The notes: generated by a model not told the origin, from the sequence alone. DNA of 35,884 nucleotides from Vulcanimicrobiota bacterium (GCA_003158195.1 PMHP01000028.1:1-35884); one strand, 5' to 3'; numbered from the stretch's first letter, positions 22,777 through 32,419 are shown. A program made the numbers and translations.

Positions 22777-24174
22777 TTGGGGGATCACGCCGGGCTTGCG
22801 GAGGCGGCACGGTTCGGCTCCGTCGTTCCGGCGCTCGTCGTCGACCGGCGCCCGGCGCCCGGGCTCGCGCGCAACCCGCGCCGCGCTGCATTTTACTGCG
22901 GCGCGGTCGCCTCGCTCGCGCGCGATCTCGAGGCCCGCGGAGCGCACCTGATCTGCCGCCGCGGGCCGGCGCGACAGACGATCCTGCGACTCGCGCGCGA
23001 AGTCGGCGCGGGCGCCGTCACCTGGTCCGCCGGGTACGATGCCGCGTCGCAGCGAGAATCCCGCGAACTGCAGTCGGCACTCGAAGAAGCAGGCTTGCGC
23101 GCAACGATCGTGCACGACGCACCCGCGGTGCCTCCCGAGGAGACGGCCGCCGCCCGCGCATCCGACGGCGGACGCGGCTACCGGGCGCTCGGGCCGTACC
23201 TTACGGTTTGGGCCGCGCAGCCGCGCGAGCCCTACGCTGCGGCGGTGCGCTTTTTAAACGCGCCGATCGATTCCGAGCCGCTTCCGCAGCCGCAAGATTT
23301 CGGCGCTGCCCCGTCGGATCAGGCGCCGTCGGAGGCGCGCGCGTCGGCTGCCTTCGATGCGTACCTCGGCGCCGCGATCTTACAGTATCGCACCGCGCGC
23401 AACGTCCCGGGCGACGGCCCGACGTCGCGTCTTTCGGCTGCGCTCTCATTCGGGCTGATCTCGGCGCGCACGATCCTCCGCCGCGTCGACGAGCGCTCGC
23501 GCGACCCGTTCTTGCTCGCCGAAGAGAAATTCGCGCTGCGTTCGTTCGCGCACGCGCTCGCGCGGCGTGACTTTTTCTTTCAACTCGCGTGGTTCTTCGA
23601 GGAGACCCCCGACGGCGTGCTGCAGCCGCGGATGCGCACATTTGGCTTCGCTCGCTCGCATCCGGCGCTCGAGGCGTGGCGCGAAGGCCGCACCGGTTAT
23701 CCGCTCGTGGATGCCGGCATGCGCGAACTGCGTGCGACCGGCTGGATGCACCCGCGCGTGCGTTCCGTCGCCGCGTCGTTCTTGTGCTTCGACCTCGGCG
23801 TCGATTGGCGGGTCGGGCGCGATGCGTGGGACGCGGAACTCGTCGAAGACGATCCGGCGCTCAGCACCGGCAACTGGCAGTGGGCTGCGGGCGTCGGCGC
23901 CGACCTCGCGCAGTTTCCGCGCATCTACAATCCCCGCAAGCAGGCACGCGCGTTCGATCCGGCGGGGACCTACGTACGCCGTTGGGTTCCCGAACTTGCC
24001 GGCGCCCCGAGCGCGGAGTTGTTCGACGCAGCGGCGCAAGCGCGGCGCCGGCAACTCGCCTTACCGCTGTTCGGGGGCTCGGAGTATCCCGCGCCGGTGG
24101 TCGATCACGAACCGGTTGCGCGCGAGTTCTTGGCGCGCTATGCGACCTTCGCCGGGCGCGCTCCTAAGCGATGA
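22777..24174 (+). CDS. Deoxyribodipyrimidine photolyase / cryptochrome family protein
   Basis: A FAD-binding photolyase homologue of at least 465 residues. The C-terminal catalytic part has SRLSAALSFGLISART, GYPLVDAGMRELRATGWMH and RIYNPRKQARAFDPAGTYV, with RRWVPEL near the end. Two usually conserved spots differ: MHNR reads MHPR, and the ...NGGWQW/SNTGNWQW region reads ALSTGNWQW, lacking the expected Asn. The conserved N-terminus (LFVFGRDLRLGDHAGL) begins about 27 bases before the TTG at 22777, in the same frame, but no ATG, GTG or TTG occurs between the TGA at 22699 and 22777. The true start is therefore unresolved: a nonstandard codon or a sequence error. The 3' end overlaps the convergent gene by 11 bases. 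Confidence 0.85.
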   Translation: MGDHAGLAEAARFGSVVPALVVDRRPAPGLARNPRRAAFYCGAVASLARDLEARGAHLICRRGPARQTILRLAREVGAGAVTWSAGYDAASQRESRELQSALEEAGLRATIVHDAPAVPPEETAAARASDGGRGYRALGPYLTVWAAQPREPYAAAVRFLNAPIDSEPLPQPQDFGAAPSDQAPSEARASAAFDAYLGAAILQYRTARNVPGDGPTSRLSAALSFGLISARTILRRVDERSRDPFLLAEEKFALRSFAHALARRDFFFQLAWFFEETPDGVLQPRMRTFGFARSHPALEAWREGRTGYPLVDAGMRELRATGWMHPRVRSVAASFLCFDLGVDWRVGRDAWDAELVEDDPALSTGNWQWAAGVGADLAQFPRIYNPRKQARAFDPAGTYVRRWVPELAGAPSAELFDAAAQARRRQLALPLFGGSEYPAPVVDHEPVAREFLARYATFAGRAPKR

Positions 24175-24772
24175 CGTGCTCGCGAGCGCGTTCGTGTTCG
24201 TCGAGCCAGTCGCTCACGAGCGGAACGCGGACGTCCTCGCCTTGCCAAACCTTGAAGCCGTAGACGACCGTGGCGACGAGCCAAACCGGGAACAGAAACG
24301 GCAACATCACCACGGCCGGCCACGCGATGATCGACCAGAAGAAGTAGTGGAGCGCGCTCAAGGCGGTAAACAGGGCGAACATCCCGCCGTTGAGTGCGAG
24401 CGCTTGAATGCTCTGGCGCCGGACCGCGGGGGAGCGCTTCGGGTCGAGCAGAGCGATTGCCGCGAGCGGCCAAAGCGGGTATCCGAGCCCAAGCAGCACG
24501 CGGGTCTCGGGCGAGACGGCCGCGAGCGCGCCTTGCGGGCGGCTGACCGGCGCGCTCCAGCTCGGCCCCGGCGGCGGCGGAGACGGCGGGGGGGACGACG
24601 GCCCAACCCCACCGGCGATTCCCGAGCGCGCTGATGCGGCGCTCTTCATGCGCCGTTCGAGGCGGCAGCCCGGGCAGATGCCCTGCTCGTCGCGGCACGT
24701 CGCGCAAATCGTTTGCATGCAATCGTGACATACGGCGACGGATGGTACGGCGTTGTGATAGTAACAGTCCAC
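24164..24772 (-). CDS. B-box-like zinc finger plus Tic20/DUF4870-like membrane protein
   Basis: From the GTG at 24772 the 202-residue protein begins with a cysteine/histidine-rich module (Cys3, His6, Cys15, Cys18, Cys23, Cys26, Cys33, Cys36; CHDCMQTICATC then CPGC), a B-box-type zinc ribbon. A Pro-rich linker (SSPPPSPPPPGPS) follows, then a C-terminal domain with three or four membrane segments (GYPLWPLAAIALLDP, GGMFALFTALSALHYFFW, VMLPFLFPVWLVATVVYGF) resembling DUF4870/Tic20-like proteins. The N-terminus should be cytoplasmic. An open frame reaches 24880, but the zinc module starts exactly at 24772. Function unknown. It is divergent from the ABC exporter. Confidence 0.75.
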   Translation of the reverse strand: MDCYYHNAVPSVAVCHDCMQTICATCRDEQGICPGCRLERRMKSAASARSGIAGGVGPSSPPPSPPPPGPSWSAPVSRPQGALAAVSPETRVLLGLGYPLWPLAAIALLDPKRSPAVRRQSIQALALNGGMFALFTALSALHYFFWSIIAWPAVVMLPFLFPVWLVATVVYGFKVWQGEDVRVPLVSDWLDEHERAREHVIA

Positions 24773-24863
24773 GGCGACTACCCCGGCGAACGAGCTTTTA
24801 GGGCATCTACCAGCCCCAACTGGGAAAGGTTTCGCGATACTGAAGACCGGCCTCGACCCGAAG

Positions 24864-26597
24864 TTGCGCAGGAAAGTCATCGCGCGCCTGCTGCGCGAGC
24901 TGCGGCCATACTACCCGCGCCTGCGCTTGGCAATGCTCCTTGGGATCATCGCCGGCGTTGGCCCGCTCGCCCTGACCAAGGCTTTCCCGCTGGTCATCGA
25001 CGGCGTGATCGAGAATCCGAAGCACCCGATCGGGCTCTTGATTTGGGTCTTGGCCGGCGTCTTCGTCGTTAACCTCGTCTCCAATCTCGCGACCTACGGG
25101 CAGAGCTATCTGACCGCCTGGAGCGGGCAGCGCTTGATCGCGAGCCTGCGCGTGCGCCTCTTCGAGCGGACGATGCACGTTCCGATGAGCGAGTTCGACA
25201 AGTGGCGTCCGGGCGAATTCATGGCGCGCTTCTCGAGCGACCTGACACTGATGACCGATGCGCTCAGCGTCGCGCTGCCGCAGTTCTTCGTCACGATGGT
25301 GACGCTCGTGGGGTCGGTCGCGACGATGTTCTACGTCGATTGGCTCCTGTCGCTCTTTCTGTTCGTCTTCGCGCCGCTGGTGAATTGGGTCGTGGCGTCA
25401 TTCACGCGGATGATCGCCGCCAGCACCAAGCGCGCGCAACAGCGGACGGCCGATCTCAGCTCGAACCTTGCCGAAGTGCTCCAAGCCGAACGGATCGTCA
25501 AAGCGTTCGGACGCGAAGACTTCGAGACGCGCCGCTTCGCGCGCAGCAACGACGACTATTTCGGCGCATACATGAAGGTGTTGCAGCTCGGACAGACCCA
25601 AACGCCGGTCGTCGCCATGATCGTAACCGTCGCGCTGCTCGCGGTCATGTGCTTCTCGGTGCGCGAGGCGATCGTCGGCCGGCTGACCAGCGGACAGGTC
25701 TTCCAATTCTGGACCCTCGTCGTCTTGGCGATCAATCCGCTCAATCGCCTCGCGGCTTTCATCGGCGACCTTTCGAAAGGGCTGGTCGGAGCGGAGCGCG
25801 TTTTCGAGATCTTGGATTTGCCGATCGAGACCGATGTGCCGGGTGCGGTGGCACCGGAGCGCATTGCGGGCGAGATCCGCTTCGAGGGCGTTACGTTTGG
25901 CTACAAGGCGGAGGCGCCGCCGGTGCTGCACGACCTCTCGGCAACGATCTCCGCGGGCGAGATCGTGGCGCTCGTGGGTCCCTCGGGCGCGGGGAAGACG
26001 ACGATCGTCAATCTCGTCCCGCGCTTCTACCAGCCGCAAGCCGGACGGATCTTGCTCGATGGGCTGGATCTTGCGACGCTGCGACTCGACGCGCTGCGCG
26101 CCGCAATCGCGATCGTGCCGCAGGAGCCGCTCTTGTTCAGCGGCACCGTGGCCGAGAACATCCGCTACGGCAGGCTCGATGCGACCCAAGCGGAGATCGA
26201 GGCGGCGGCGCGTGAAGCCAACGCCGAGGAGTTCGTCCTCGATCTGCCGCTTGGATACGATACCCCGGTCGGCGAGCGCGGGATGCGCCTCTCCGGCGGT
26301 CAGCGACAACGCATCTCGATCGCGCGCGCCGTCTTGCGCGACCCGCGCATTCTCATCCTCGACGAGGCCACAAGCGCGCTCGACAGCCATTCCGAGCGAT
26401 TGATCGAGGCCGCCTTGGACCGCTTGCTTCCGGGTCGCACGACCCTGATCATCGCGCACCGCCTCTCGACGATCCGGCGCGCAAACAAAATCCTCTTCAT
26501 CGATGCGGGCCGGGTCGTCGAGGCCGGCACGCACGACGCGCTGCTCGCCGGAGGCGGCGCCTACGCCGCGCTGCACGCAGCTCAATTCGCCGTCTAG
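24864..26597 (+). CDS. ABC transporter, fused permease and ATPase (MsbA-like exporter)
   Basis: A 577-residue half-transporter. The N-terminal ABC type 1 membrane domain (about 1-310) has six predicted helices. The ATPase domain (about 330-577) carries Walker A LVGPSGAGKTTI near 370, Q-loop IVPQEPLLFSGT, signature LSGGQRQRISIARAVLRDP near 476, Walker B ILILDEATSALD, and the switch His in IIAHRLSTIRRA. It should work as a homodimer exporting lipid, drug or peptide. The substrate is not readable. TTG at 24864 lacks a Shine-Dalgarno; GGGAAAGG at 24822-24829 would fit an in-frame CTG at 24840 better (adding LKTGLDPK). Confidence 0.9.
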   Translation: MRRKVIARLLRELRPYYPRLRLAMLLGIIAGVGPLALTKAFPLVIDGVIENPKHPIGLLIWVLAGVFVVNLVSNLATYGQSYLTAWSGQRLIASLRVRLFERTMHVPMSEFDKWRPGEFMARFSSDLTLMTDALSVALPQFFVTMVTLVGSVATMFYVDWLLSLFLFVFAPLVNWVVASFTRMIAASTKRAQQRTADLSSNLAEVLQAERIVKAFGREDFETRRFARSNDDYFGAYMKVLQLGQTQTPVVAMIVTVALLAVMCFSVREAIVGRLTSGQVFQFWTLVVLAINPLNRLAAFIGDLSKGLVGAERVFEILDLPIETDVPGAVAPERIAGEIRFEGVTFGYKAEAPPVLHDLSATISAGEIVALVGPSGAGKTTIVNLVPRFYQPQAGRILLDGLDLATLRLDALRAAIAIVPQEPLLFSGTVAENIRYGRLDATQAEIEAAAREANAEEFVLDLPLGYDTPVGERGMRLSGGQRQRISIARAVLRDPRILILDEATSALDSHSERLIEAALDRLLPGRTTLIIAHRLSTIRRANKILFIDAGRVVEAGTHDALLAGGGAYAALHAAQFAV

Positions 26598-26689
26598 GAA
26601 AGAAGACGCGGAGGTGCGACAGGGGCGAACGCGGGCGGCGCGAAGGGGCTGAGTCACTTGCCGGTCTTTAGAGTTTATGAGCCCATTTC

Positions 26690-26704
26690 GGAGGGCTCCC
26701 GGAG
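26690..26704 (+). promoter_or_regulatory. GGA motifs in the csrA leader, possible CsrA autoregulatory site
   Basis: Two GGA trinucleotides (26690-26692 and 26701-26703) flank a short inverted repeat in the leader. The second is part of the Shine-Dalgarno GGAG of csrA. CsrA is known to bind GGA motifs overlapping ribosome binding sites, including its own. The call here is inference from motif and position. Confidence 0.35.
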
Positions 26705-26709
26705 CGTGC

Positions 26710-26895
26710 ATGCTCGTCCTCACCCGCAAGCCGAATCAAGCCATCGTGATCGGTGACAACATTCGAGTGATCGTCGTCTCCGTCGACCGGGATCAAATCC
26801 GCTTAGGGATCGAGGCGCCGCGCGATGTCAGCGTGCATCGGGCCGAGGTGTACGCCGAGATCCATGGCGGCGAGGGCAAAGCGAGCGCTTCCTAG
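26710..26895 (+). CDS. csrA: Carbon storage regulator CsrA
   Basis: A 61-residue RNA-binding protein: MLVLTRKPNQAIVIGDNIRV, then IRLGIEAPRDVSVHRAEVY. The beta-strand 1 residues (LTRK) and the VHR motif near residue 44 that form the RNA-binding surface are conserved. CsrA binds GGA motifs in leaders and controls translation or stability of target mRNAs. The ATG at 26710 has GGAG at 26701-26704; an upstream in-frame ATG at 26677 would add 11 residues not found in the family. No flagellar genes or fliW, the usual CsrA neighbours outside Proteobacteria, are nearby. Confidence 0.94.
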   Translation: MLVLTRKPNQAIVIGDNIRVIVVSVDRDQIRLGIEAPRDVSVHRAEVYAEIHGGEGKASAS

Positions 26896-26898
26896 CGG

Positions 26899-27609
26899 CT
26901 ACGGCCCATACCGGACGGGCGTGCCGAGGACTCGAGGTGCGCGCAACGCCGCGTGCGACTCGCCGACGGGCAGTTCGGAGGTCGCGCGCTGGTGTGCCGG
27001 GTGCATCGCCACGAAGAAAAGCAAGATCAGCAGGCCCGCGACAGGTGCGAGCGTGAGCGTCGTGACGAGCGCGATGAGGCGGACGGCGTCGCGCGGAGCT
27101 AGACGCGGAACCGCGTCCTCAACCGGCAAACCGAGCGCCCCGGCAATCTCGCGCGCCAAGCGAGCTGCCGTTGCGATGTCGCCTGCATCGTTGACGATCC
27201 GCATCGGCGTGCTGCCCGCAAAGCGCGCAAAGACCGGATAGGTTGAAGCCCGGCCGTAACGCGTCACGAACGCGACGCTGCCGTAAGCGATCGCCGCCGG
27301 GGTTCCGGAGCGCGCGCTCGAGAGACCGGGGCGTTCGGACACGGTCACGCCGTCGGGCCGCAGCGTCGCGATCGCACGTCCGCCGAGCAGCGCCGCCACG
27401 AGATACGCTCCAGACGCCGCGAGCACGACGAACAGCAGCGCGACGGCGGCATTGTGGCCGGCGAACCAATAGGACGCCGCGACGCCGAGGGAAAGCGCGA
27501 CCCCGATCGCTGGGACGATCCCGCGACGGGCCCCGCGGGCGTAGAGCGGGGTGGCGACCGTGACGCTCGAGCCGGACGTGCGGACCGACATCCCGCGCGA
27601 AGGTCCCAT
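26899..27609 (-). CDS. Membrane protein of unknown function
   Basis: A 236-residue protein with two N-terminal membrane helices (about 28-50, IVPAIGVALSLGVAASYWFAG, and 53-75), a soluble middle (about 80-165) and a further hydrophobic helix (about 178-203, LIALVTTLTLAPVAGLLILL). The soluble part, with ATLRPDGVTVSERPG, AIAYGSVAFVTRYGRAS and ARLAREIAGALGLP, resembles PH-like domains of small membrane proteins, but I do not recognise a family firmly. The ATG at 27609 and the ATG at 27591 are both possible starts. It ends four bases from the csrA stop (convergent) and is divergent from rpsB. Confidence 0.6.
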   Translation of the reverse strand: MGPSRGMSVRTSGSSVTVATPLYARGARRGIVPAIGVALSLGVAASYWFAGHNAAVALLFVVLAASGAYLVAALLGGRAIATLRPDGVTVSERPGLSSARSGTPAAIAYGSVAFVTRYGRASTYPVFARFAGSTPMRIVNDAGDIATAARLAREIAGALGLPVEDAVPRLAPRDAVRLIALVTTLTLAPVAGLLILLFFVAMHPAHQRATSELPVGESHAALRAPRVLGTPVRYGP

Positions 27610-27671
27610 CCGCGCCGCGCTTCGCGGGCTGCCCGCGGAGTTCCGGCGGCCTGCGAGAGCGACCCGAACGT

Positions 27672-27700
27672 TTGTTCGAGATTGGCGGCCGTGCTATAAT
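27672..27700 (+). promoter_or_regulatory. Sigma-70-type promoter of the rpsB operon
   Basis: A perfect TATAAT at 27695-27700 with TTGTTC at 27672-27677 as the -35, spacer 17. Transcription would start near 27707, giving a leader of about 104 bases before rpsB. This is the clearest promoter in the window and is in the right place for a ribosomal protein operon. Confidence 0.7.
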
Positions 27701-27721
27701 TCTGCGGTCAAAACCCAAATT

Positions 27722-27743
27722 CACCCGTCACGGACGACGGGTG
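27722..27743 (+). promoter_or_regulatory. Leader hairpin upstream of rpsB, possible S2 autoregulatory element
   Basis: CACCCGTC at 27722-27729 pairs perfectly with GACGGGTG at 27736-27743 around a 6-base loop, starting about 15 bases after the predicted transcription start. There is no run of T after it, so it is not a terminator. S2 represses its own operon through a leader in other bacteria; this hairpin is a candidate for that role, by position only. Confidence 0.4.
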
Positions 27744-27810
27744 CGATGGTTTCAAACTCGCCGGCGGCAAGGGACTGCTGCGGCGCGAAACCAGAAAGGC
27801 AAAAAAACCG

Positions 27811-28617
27811 ATGGCATCGGTCATCTCTATGAAGGCGCTTCTCGAAGCGGGCGTCCACTTCGGCCACCAGACCCGCCGCTGGAACCCGAAGATGAAGCCG
27901 TACATTTTCCAGGAGCGCAACGGCATCTACATCATCGATCTTTCGAAGACGGTGTTGATGCTGCGCGAAGTCTACGCCGCCGTCCGGCAGATGGCGCGCG
28001 ACGGCAAAGTGATCCTCTACGTCGGCACGAAAAAGCAAGCTCAAGACGTCGTCAAGGAAGAAGCGGAACGCGCCGGTACGTATTACGTGAACGAGCGCTG
28101 GCTTGGCGGGACGCTCACGAACTTCGCCACGATCCAGAAGCGGATCGCCCGGCTGCGCGAACTCGAGGGGATGCGCGCTCAGGGCAGCTTCGATCTGCTG
28201 CCGAAAAAAGAGGTCTCGCGGCTCACCGACGAGCTCGACAAGCTCGAGCGGTTTCTGGGCGGAATCAAAGACATGCACCGCCTGCCCGACGCAGTCTTCA
28301 TCGTCGATCCGAAGAAAGAACGGATCGCCGTGCTCGAGGCGCGCAAGCTCAAGATTCCAATCATCGCGGTGATCGATACGAATTGCGATCCTGACGAGAT
28401 CGACTATCCGATTCCGGGCAACGACGACGCCATCCGCGCGGTCAAGCTGATGGTTTCGAAGATCTCCGACGCGATCATCGAAGGCCGCACGGAGCACGAG
28501 AGCGGCGGCTTCGAAGACGATGCCTACGACGACGCGTACGTGGCCCCGCCCGAACCGGTTGCGGCGGCCGAACCGCAAGCCGATGTTCCGCCGCCGGTCG
28601 AGGAGGCCGCGGTCTAA
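27811..28617 (+). CDS. rpsB: 30S ribosomal protein S2
   Basis: A 268-residue S2 protein: [66 protein letters not shown] and [13 protein letters not shown] are all diagnostic. The core is about 230 residues; a ~38-residue C-terminal tail rich in Asp, Glu, Pro and Ala follows ([15 protein letters not shown]), an acidic extension seen in several phyla. S2 binds the 30S head and recruits S1. The ATG at 27811 has GAAAGG about 8-13 bases upstream. It is first in the rpsB-tsf-pyrH-frr block. Confidence 0.97.
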   Translation: MASVISMKALLEAGVHFGHQTRRWNPKMKPYIFQERNGIYIIDLSKTVLMLREVYAAVRQMARDGKVILYVGTKKQAQDVVKEEAERAGTYYVNERWLGGTLTNFATIQKRIARLRELEGMRAQGSFDLLPKKEVSRLTDELDKLERFLGGIKDMHRLPDAVFIVDPKKERIAVLEARKLKIPIIAVIDTNCDPDEIDYPIPGNDDAIRAVKLMVSKISDAIIEGRTEHESGGFEDDAYDDAYVAPPEPVAAAEPQADVPPPVEEAAV

Positions 28618-28646
28618 CCGCCCCGAAATCTTTAGCAAACCCGGAT

Positions 28647-28669
28647 GGCGTCGCAGGTGCGGCGCCTTT
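28647..28669 (+). terminator. Hairpin plus T-rich tract between rpsB and tsf (attenuator-like)
   Basis: GGCGTCGC at 28647-28654 pairs with GCGGCGCC at 28659-28666 (8 bp, one G-T pair) around AGGT, followed by TTTCTCT. It is a plausible partial terminator that would lower tsf expression relative to rpsB, as reported for rpsB-tsf operons elsewhere. Confidence 0.45.
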
Positions 28670-28702
28670 CTCTGCGAGCCGCCAAGAAAGGCCTCTCTTC
28701 CC

Positions 28703-30623
<1,921 letters not shown>

Positions 30624-30651
30624 CCGCCCCTGTCAAGGGGAGGTCACGGCT

Positions 30652-30697
30652 GTCCCTCGACTGCGGCGCTTCGCGCCTCCGCTCGGGATGACAAAGG
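30652..30697. repeat. Dispersed-repeat-like palindromic element after frr
   Basis: The segment starts TCCCTCGACTGCGG and ends GCTCGGGATGACAAAGG. Its ends are imperfect inverted repeats (TGTCCCTCGA against TCGGGATGACA), and it has a central hairpin (GGCGC, TTC, GCGCC). Very similar elements recur between genes in many environmental bacterial genomes, as I recall them; only one copy is in this window, so its repetitive nature is inferred. It lies in the 216-base gap between frr and the lipoprotein gene. An upstream short stem (CCCC, TGTCAA, GGGG) near 30626-30640 may be part of the same structure. Confidence 0.5.
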
Positions 30698-30839
30698 GGC
30701 CGGCCCTCGCGAGTAGGGTGAGAAATTGCCCGGCGTCACACTAATGATTTGGCTTCCGCCGTCCGACCACTAGAGAAAGCGGCGCACCCTTTTGCCCGAG
30801 CGGCGGCGGTGCGGACCCGTTTCCCTTGCTGGAGGCGCG

Positions 30840-31370
30840 ATGAAGTTCCCGGTTACGTTATCACTGGTCGGCGCGATGGCGGTGGCCGCCGGCACGACCG
30901 GCTGCTCTGCAGGATCGGGCGGCGGCGGCATCCTCGACTACCCCGGCGGCACGATTGCGCTCGCCGATGCGGCGTCCGGCGCGGCCATCGTCACGTCGCC
31001 GACGAGCCCATACATTCTTCCGTTCGGGATTCTGCGCTTTACGATTACGGCGACGGAAACGCACTACGACGGGCCCTACGCGGTCGCGATCATCGCCGAA
31101 GAGAACTTGCCGACGGCCTCGAACGGCGGGTCGGTGTATCCCTACGCGTTCAACGAGCCGTGCTACTCGGCGTCGGCCGCGAACACGTTTACGACGGCTG
31201 CCGTCCCGATCACGTTTGAAGGCGGGAACGCAAACGGACAGCCCTACGCGTACGCGGGTGCCGTCCCCTCGGGTGATTCCGGCAACCCGTGCCACTCGGG
31301 CGAGTTCGAAACCGCGACGATTTCCGACACCAAAGGGCACCACGTAAACTTCTACTACGAAGAAGAATAA
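30840..31370 (+). CDS. Putative lipoprotein of unknown function
   Basis: A 176-residue exported protein. The signal peptide MKFPVTLSLVGAMAVAAGTTGC ends in a lipobox-like TTGC, followed by a Gly/Ser linker (SAGSGGGG). The mature part is beta-rich, with four cysteines in all (including NEPCYSASA and SGNPCHSGEF, which could pair) and a repeated SP-Y-PFG style; it may be an Ig-like or BACON-like fold, but I recognise no family. The ATG at 30840 has GGAGG at 30831-30835. It stands alone, flanked by a repeat and a strong terminator. Confidence 0.7.
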   Translation: MKFPVTLSLVGAMAVAAGTTGCSAGSGGGGILDYPGGTIALADAASGAAIVTSPTSPYILPFGILRFTITATETHYDGPYAVAIIAEENLPTASNGGSVYPYAFNEPCYSASAANTFTTAAVPITFEGGNANGQPYAYAGAVPSGDSGNPCHSGEFETATISDTKGHHVNFYYEEE

Positions 31371-31374
31371 GCGG

Positions 31375-31406
31375 CGTCGCTAGGAGCAGCCTAGCGACGG
31401 GGTTTT
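31375..31406 (+). terminator. Rho-independent terminator after the lipoprotein gene
   Basis: CGTCGCTAGG at 31375-31384 pairs perfectly with 31390-31399 (10 bp) around AGCAG, then GGG and TTTT. It lies four bases after the lipoprotein stop and is the strongest plus-strand terminator in the window. Confidence 0.85.
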
Positions 31407-31439
31407 CTCGCCCAGCACCGGCGCGACCAGGTTTTTTCG

Positions 31440-31688
31440 GTGGCGCCAATCAAACGGAAAAGCACTGTGGATAACTCGTCGCCGGGTCCGGTGCTGACGC
31501 TGCTTCCCGAGGTTGAAGCGCGCGCGCTGCTCGCGGGGCGGGAGCTCTCGCTGCGCGTGTTGCGCCCACCGTATCCGGCCCTCGGCCTTGGGGTGCTGCG
31601 CGTCCTGCGCGTGAGCGAACGCGGCGAGCGGACCGAAATCGTCGCCGGATACGAAGGCTACGAGCGCCTCGGGGAGCCGAAGCGATGA
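31440..31688 (+). CDS. Small protein of unknown function upstream of uppS
   Basis: An 82-residue protein from GTG 31440 (GTG at 31470 is an alternative start). The sequence is basic at the N-terminus and then alternates hydrophobic and charged strands (LTLLPEVEARALLAG, LGVLRVLRVSERGERTEIVAGYEGYERL), like a small beta-barrel or RNA-binding-like fold. No family is recognised. Its stop overlaps the uppS start (ATGA at 31685-31688), so it is probably translated and coupled to uppS. It begins the uppS-ispG transcript after a strong terminator, so a promoter should lie between 31406 and 31440. Confidence 0.55.
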   Translation: MAPIKRKSTVDNSSPGPVLTLLPEVEARALLAGRELSLRVLRPPYPALGLGVLRVLRVSERGERTEIVAGYEGYERLGEPKR

Positions 31689-32419
31689 GCGCGCCGGGAG
31701 CATCCGTCCGCGAGGTGCCGGCGCTCGAAGGTTTGCCGCGCCACGTGGCGATCATTATGGACGGCAACCGGCGCTGGGCCAAAGCGCGGCGTTTGCCGGC
31801 GATCGAGGGACACCGGCGCGGCATCGTCGCGCTGCGCCACGTAACGCGCGCGGCAAGCGACCTCGGAATCCCGATGTTGACGGTCTACGGGTTCTCGACC
31901 GAAAATTGGAAGCGCGATAAGACCGAGATATCGCTCCTACTCGACCTATGCGTCTACTTCGCGCGCAGCGAGCTTGCCGAACTCGATCGGAACAACGTGC
32001 AAGTGCGGGTGATCGGTCAGTACCGCGCTCTGCCGGCCGCTTCGCGCGAAGCGCTCGACGGCTTAATCGAAAAGACCGCCCGCAACGATGGCCTGCAGCT
32101 CAATCTCGCGGTCAACTACAGCGCGCGCGCCGAGCTGCGCATCGCGATCGAGAACGTCGCGCGCGACGTGTCCTCGGGCACACTCGATCCGCAGGCGATC
32201 GACGAATCGGTCGTCGCATCGTATCTTTCGACGGCGAGCATGCCGGACCCGGATCTCTTGATCAGGCCGGGCGGCGAGTCGCGGCTATCGAACTTCCTGC
32301 TCTACCAGCTCGCGGAATCCGAGATGTATTTGACCGACACGCTGTGGCCCGATTTCGATCGCGAACATTTCATGCGGGCGCTGGCGGCGTACCGTTCGCG
32401 CACCGCGGGGGAACGCTGA
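31685..32419 (+). CDS. uppS: Isoprenyl transferase (undecaprenyl diphosphate synthase)
   Basis: UppS condenses isopentenyl diphosphate onto farnesyl diphosphate to form the C55 lipid carrier for peptidoglycan. The 244 residues have HVAIIMDGNRRWAKARRLP (catalytic Asp26), the GHRRG loop, YGFSTENWKR, and PDLLIRPGGESRLSNFLLYQLAESEMY near the C-terminus. All UppS regions are present. The ATG at 31685 overlaps the preceding gene. Its TGA at 32417-32419 abuts cdsA. Confidence 0.95.
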   Translation: MSAPGASVREVPALEGLPRHVAIIMDGNRRWAKARRLPAIEGHRRGIVALRHVTRAASDLGIPMLTVYGFSTENWKRDKTEISLLLDLCVYFARSELAELDRNNVQVRVIGQYRALPAASREALDGLIEKTARNDGLQLNLAVNYSARAELRIAIENVARDVSSGTLDPQAIDESVVASYLSTASMPDPDLLIRPGGESRLSNFLLYQLAESEMYLTDTLWPDFDREHFMRALAAYRSRTAGER

